A stretch of DNA of 37,363 bases from Candidatus Iainarchaeum sp. (GTDB taxonomy: Archaea; B1Sed10-29; WALL01). The DNA lies in NCBI GenBank assembly GCA_021162685.1, contig JAGGYF010000035.1, positions 1 to 37,363 of the forward strand. The letters are read 5' to 3'. The notes below the pieces were generated by a model that saw nothing but the letters and a program-made list of their open reading frames with translations, was not told the origin of the DNA and searched no databases. Shown piece after piece: positions 34,292-37,363 of this stretch. Numbering within the stretch: the stretch's first letter is position 1; each line of letters opens with the position of its first letter. The translations under genes were made by a program, and so were the position numbers.

Positions 34292-34781
34292 ATTCGGGTT
34301 CCCGTTTGCACACGTCACTTCCTTTTTAGAAAAGGAGGTGATCTAACCGCAGGTTCCCCTACGGTTACCTTGTTACGACTTAACCCTCCTCACAAAGTTC
34401 AGATTCGACTAGACCCTTGGTGGATCTAGCCTCGTCTGAACCTCGCTCGGATGGTTTGACGGGCGGTGTGTGCAAGGAGAAGGGACGTATTCACCGCGGG
34501 ATAGTGACCCGCGATTACTAGGGATTCCATCTTCATGAGGGTGAGTCCCAACCCTCAATCCGAACTAAGCCAAGGTTTACGGGTTTGGCTTCCCCTTTCG
34601 GGGTCGCATCCTATTGTCCTTGGCATTGTAGGCCGCGTGTAGCCCAGGAAATTCGCGGCATACGGACCTACCGTCGCCCGCTCCTTCCTCCGACTTATCG
34701 CCGGCAGTCCCTCCAGAGTGCACCTCCTTCCGTGGAAAGAGGTTTGCAACTGGAAGCACGGGTCTCGCTCGTTGCCTGACT

Positions 34782-34827
34782 TTCTGCCGTGACTGCCTCG
34801 AGCATCTTGACAACTCGCCAGTCACGT
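34782..34827 (-). other. 16S rRNA mini-intron 2, 46 nt
   Basis: Located at E. coli ~1092/1093. Predicted BHB: central helix CTGT/GCAG (one U-G), bulges TAA and AAA, inner 8-bp stem CGTGACTG/CAGTCACG, then a CGAG/CTCG hairpin. Cutting after the second bulge base joins CCTGTTA to AGTCAGGCAACGAG, exactly the archaeal consensus. Too short for any endonuclease gene. Confidence 0.9.
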
Positions 34828-35395
34828 TAACAGGACACCTCACGGCACGAGCTGACGGTGGCCATGCACCAGCTCTCAGCGCGTCAAGTAAGCCCTTCAG
34901 GCTGACCATCATACTGCTGTCGATCCTAGTGAGATGTTCGGCGTTGTATCCAATTAAACCGAAGCCTCCACCCCTTTTGGTACGCCCCCGCCATTCCCTT
35001 TAAGTTTCATCCTTGCGGACGTACTCCCCAGGCGGCCGGCTTAACGGCTTCCCTACGGCGCAACACAACCTCGGAGGTTATGTTACACCAAGCCGGCATC
35101 ATTTACGGCTAGGACTAACCGGGTATCTAATCCGGGTCGCTCCCCTAGCTTTCGTCCCTCACCGTCGAGCCCGTTCCAGTTGGACGCCTTCGCCACCGAT
35201 GGTCCTCCCGGGATCACAGGATTTTACCCCTACCCCGGGACTACCTCCAACCCTTCCCGGCTCCAAGTCCTGCAGTATCCCTGGCAATTCCGATAGTTAA
35301 GCCACCGGATTTCACCAGGGACACACAGAACCGGCTACGGACGCTTTAGGCCCAATATACGTGAACACCACTCGGGCTGCCCGTATTACCGCGGC

Positions 35396-35439
35396 TTCCA
35401 GTTTGCGAGCACAGTTCTTAACATATTGTCCTCGCAAAT
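35396..35439 (-). other. 16S rRNA mini-intron 1, 44 nt, in the 530 loop
   Basis: Located at E. coli 523/524. Predicted BHB: central helix CCAG/CTGG, bulges CCA and AAG, inner 8-bp stem TTTGCGAG/CTCGCAAA. Cutting after the second bulge base joins GTGCCAGCC to GCCGCGGTAATAC, exactly the archaeal sequence. The universal 515F/519 primer site is therefore split in the gene. Confidence 0.92.
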
Positions 35440-35548
35440 GGCTGGCACGGGTCTTACCCAGCCCTTATTCCCCAAGCGGTCTAGACTTGGGAAAAGGCTA
35501 CATAAGTAGCCACTTGGAGTCCCCCTGTCACGCTTTCGCGCATTGCAG

Positions 35549-35579
<31 letters not shown>

Positions 35580-35897
35580 AGGGTCCTTGTCTCAGTACCC
35601 TTCTCCGGGCTACTGCTTTCACAGCCCGTACGGATCACAGGTTTGGTGAGCCGTTACCTCACCAACAGCCTAATCCGCCGCAGGCTCATCCTATGGCGCC
35701 CGAAGGCTTTGAGGAATGGAACGTTCCAGTATCCATTCCCTATAGCGTATTACCCTCAGTTTCCCGAGGTTATCCGCTACCATAGGGTAGATTACCCACG
35801 TGTTACTGAGCCGTTTGCCGAGTGCTCTAGGCACTCTGACTTGCATGGCTTAATCGGACTCCAATAGCGGTATTCTCCAGCAGGATCAACTGGAGTT

Positions 35898-36280
35898 TGG
35901 GCCAAATTAGGAGTACTTCCTTAATTGGCACGGGAATGTCCCTTCGTTCTGACCCACATCAGATGGAATAGCATAGCTTCCCATCCTCATGAAACTACAT
36001 GAGCATACATACTAGTGAGCATAATGCTACTACTCAGAAACCTCCTCTCGGAGATTTCCTCATGAAAGGCACCATTTTCGGTTCGAAAATGGCAAAAATC
36101 GTGCAAGCCTATATTATATTATTAGGGCTTTTTAAACCTTTCGGTTGGCCGGTCGGGCAGAATTCGCAGGGGAGTAGGTTCTACCACAAAAAGCTAAGTG
36201 ATGAAAGCCATCTTTCCCCTTCAAAAGAAGTAGAGATTCTTATACTGGGAGTAGTTGGGGATTAAAGTCGCAAAGCCGTG
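35898..36280 (-). other. 16S leader and upstream region (no gene)
   Basis: From ~36107 to 35898 is the transcribed leader. It has several hairpins, among them a perfect 9-bp CCATTTTCG/CGAAAATGG (36070-36090), CTCATG/CATGAG, AAATCTCC/GGAGGTTT, and the upstream arm of the 16S processing stem (35945-35957). From 36144 to 36280 I see no convincing gene. Confidence 0.7.
36128..36143 (-). promoter_or_regulatory. rRNA operon promoter (BRE + TATA)
   Basis: On the minus strand, CGAAAGG (BRE-like, 36137-36143) directly precedes TTTAAAAAG (TATA, 36128-36136). This is the classic strong archaeal promoter layout. A start ~25 bases downstream (~36107) gives a ~210-nt leader to 16S. Confidence 0.8.
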
Positions 36281-37180
36281 TCACCTTGCAACCTTGAACC
36301 CTATGATACACTTTCCATCACCAATTGGACAGTAAGCCCTTACCCTTCCTGCGATATTTTGGTTAACCGTCAGTGTCTCTCCATCGCACTCAAATGCGTC
36401 GTGGTCTGTAAACATATAGTTCTCGCACTTTGCCTCTGAATCATCACTTCCATAATCTGCACCATCACAGCAGAACACTACCATGCCTCCATTCATTCCT
36501 ACCTCTTCTGCAATAGCATCTGCCTCATATTCGACTCCTTCCTGGAACTGCACAACTGCTGTTGATGTACTCGCAACACCTCCCATCCTCACCTTGTTCA
36601 GCTCTTGACCCATAATTGTTAATGGATGTTCTCCATAAACTGTGATAACTCTCTTGCTCGGGATGCTCAGCTCATATATGAAAAGACCAGCCCAAGCAAA
36701 GAACAAAACCGCTGCTATGCCTATAACTGCGACCTTTTGGCCTGTTTGCAGCGAGCTGAACTTCTTCCTCAGCGGAGACTTTCTCTCACCTACTTCCTTA
36801 AAAGCCTCTTCAAGCGCCATAACCGCCATCAGCACCATGCCCCCATAAAAACCAAAGATTGCTAAGAGAACGAATACGATTGATATCATCTGGATGTCAA
36901 TCACGGCAAAAGCCATTGCAAGTATGCCTGCTACAATTCCACCAGCGAACAGGGAGATGCCTATGCTCAACGTCTTTGTTTCCTTTTTAATTATGTTCTT
37001 CTTTTCCAGCGTGCCAAGTACTGTTAAAATTATGCCACTAAACAATACCAGAAGCCCCAAAAGGAATACGAGAAACATGGTGCCTGAAATGTACACGCCC
37101 AGTATATCCAATGCAGATAAGACCGCTAACACTCCTATACCCACAAGAAGGGCCCACTTACCAATTTTAATTGCATTCAT
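36281..37180 (-). CDS. Membrane protein with Cys-rich C-terminal domain, 299 aa
   Basis: Four N-terminal membrane helices (~7-27, 32-57, 70-92, 97-120), a Lys/Arg-rich loop, and a fifth helix (~150-170). A ~130-residue C-terminal domain follows with six Cys (FCCDGADYG, KCENY, FECDG, YCPIGDGKC). The domain is probably outside the membrane and may be disulfide- or metal-stabilised; that is inference. I chose the ATG at 37180; a GTG at 37189 overlaps the upstream stop and would add three residues. It is cotranscribed with the upstream membrane gene. No family recognised. Confidence 0.8.
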   Translation of the reverse strand: MNAIKIGKWALLVGIGVLAVLSALDILGVYISGTMFLVFLLGLLVLFSGIILTVLGTLEKKNIIKKETKTLSIGISLFAGGIVAGILAMAFAVIDIQMISIVFVLLAIFGFYGGMVLMAVMALEEAFKEVGERKSPLRKKFSSLQTGQKVAVIGIAAVLFFAWAGLFIYELSIPSKRVITVYGEHPLTIMGQELNKVRMGGVASTSTAVVQFQEGVEYEADAIAEEVGMNGGMVVFCCDGADYGSDDSEAKCENYMFTDHDAFECDGETLTVNQNIAGRVRAYCPIGDGKCIIGFKVAR

Positions 37181-37185
37181 TTCAA

Positions 37186-37363
37186 TCACACCAAGTATAT
37201 TGCATTAAAGAACGGCCAAAGGAAAAGCCCTATTACAAGAGCATAAAAGCAGTATCTCCAAAGGCTCAATTTGCCATATAGCTTTTTGAGTATAAAGTAA
37301 GGCGCGCCCCACACCAGTGCAAACATCAGACCTGCAGTAATCCACTGCAGAGGAATATAATAC
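37186..37363 (-). CDS. Membrane protein, C-terminal part only
   Basis: The frame is open to the right edge of the window. The 58 residues present (YYIPLQWITAGLMFALVWG ... ALVIGLFLWPFFNAIYLV) contain two hydrophobic helices separated by a basic stretch (LKKLYGKLSLWRY). The stop at 37186-37188 lies six bases before the next gene's ATG, within its likely ribosome-binding region, so the two are translationally coupled. Function unknown. Confidence 0.75.
   Translation of the reverse strand, partial: YYIPLQWITAGLMFALVWGAPYFILKKLYGKLSLWRYCFYALVIGLFLWPFFNAIYLV

Noticed and set aside
36199-36240. GTGATGA resembling the C box of a C/D RNA
   Set aside because: No D box (CTGA) at a suitable distance and no terminal stem.

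Overview
The window is archaeal. The evidence is an archaeal-type rRNA operon (16S with its CCUCCU anti-Shine-Dalgarno tail, tRNA-Ala with G3:U70, 23S), rRNA introns with bulge-helix-bulge (BHB) splice signals, an archaeal RNase P RNA, BRE/TATA-type promoters placed for leaderless or short-leader mRNAs, GGTGAT/GGTGGT ribosome-binding sites, and archaeal-type LeuRS and AlaRS. Coding DNA is AT-rich and dense, with many ATGA overlaps. I cannot name the lineage from sequence alone; an uncultivated archaeon (DPANN-like or a deep euryarchaeal group) would fit.

Layout. (1) Positions 1-15093, plus strand: a three-gene run. It holds a partial coiled-coil protein with QPTEE tandem repeats, a 220-aa tail-anchored protein, and a 4,140-aa, mostly coiled-coil giant. 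The giant carries near its C-terminus a TPR-like stretch, two GYEIE repeat modules shared with the first gene, a domain with the residue pattern of OspF/SpvC/LanKC phosphothreonine lyases, and a gamma-glutamylcyclotransferase-like (YGTL) domain. A double zinc ribbon follows in the +1 frame. (2) 15081-20765, minus: AlaRS, a 49-aa ORF resembling the AlaRS linker, and LeuRS. (3) 20802-27331: a signalling island. A minus operon (7TM sensor, KaiC-like ATPase, two 3-TM proteins) diverges from a plus operon (PAS sensor, histidine kinase, response regulator), which converges on a minus pair (KaiC-like ATPase, V4R protein). (4) 27396-29757: ureohydrolase, PAS protein, ribbon-helix-helix-like protein, RNase P RNA and an unrecognised 90-aa protein. 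(5) 29890-36143, minus: the rRNA operon 16S-tRNA-Ala-23S with BRE/TATA promoter and processing stems; no 5S is seen. (6) 36281-37363: two membrane proteins.

Main discoveries: four predicted rRNA introns, two in 16S (44 and 46 nt) and two in 23S (44 nt, and 1,049 nt with a LAGLIDADG endonuclease gene). Removing each at its BHB rebuilds a normal-looking rRNA core. One 16S intron splits the universal 515F/519 primer site. The giant protein with a predicted phosphothreonine-lyase-like active site is the best candidate for an undescribed protein system. Three genes (giant, endonuclease, 90-aa ORF) show an apparent frameshift at a slippery or A-rich run; indels, decay and recoding remain open.
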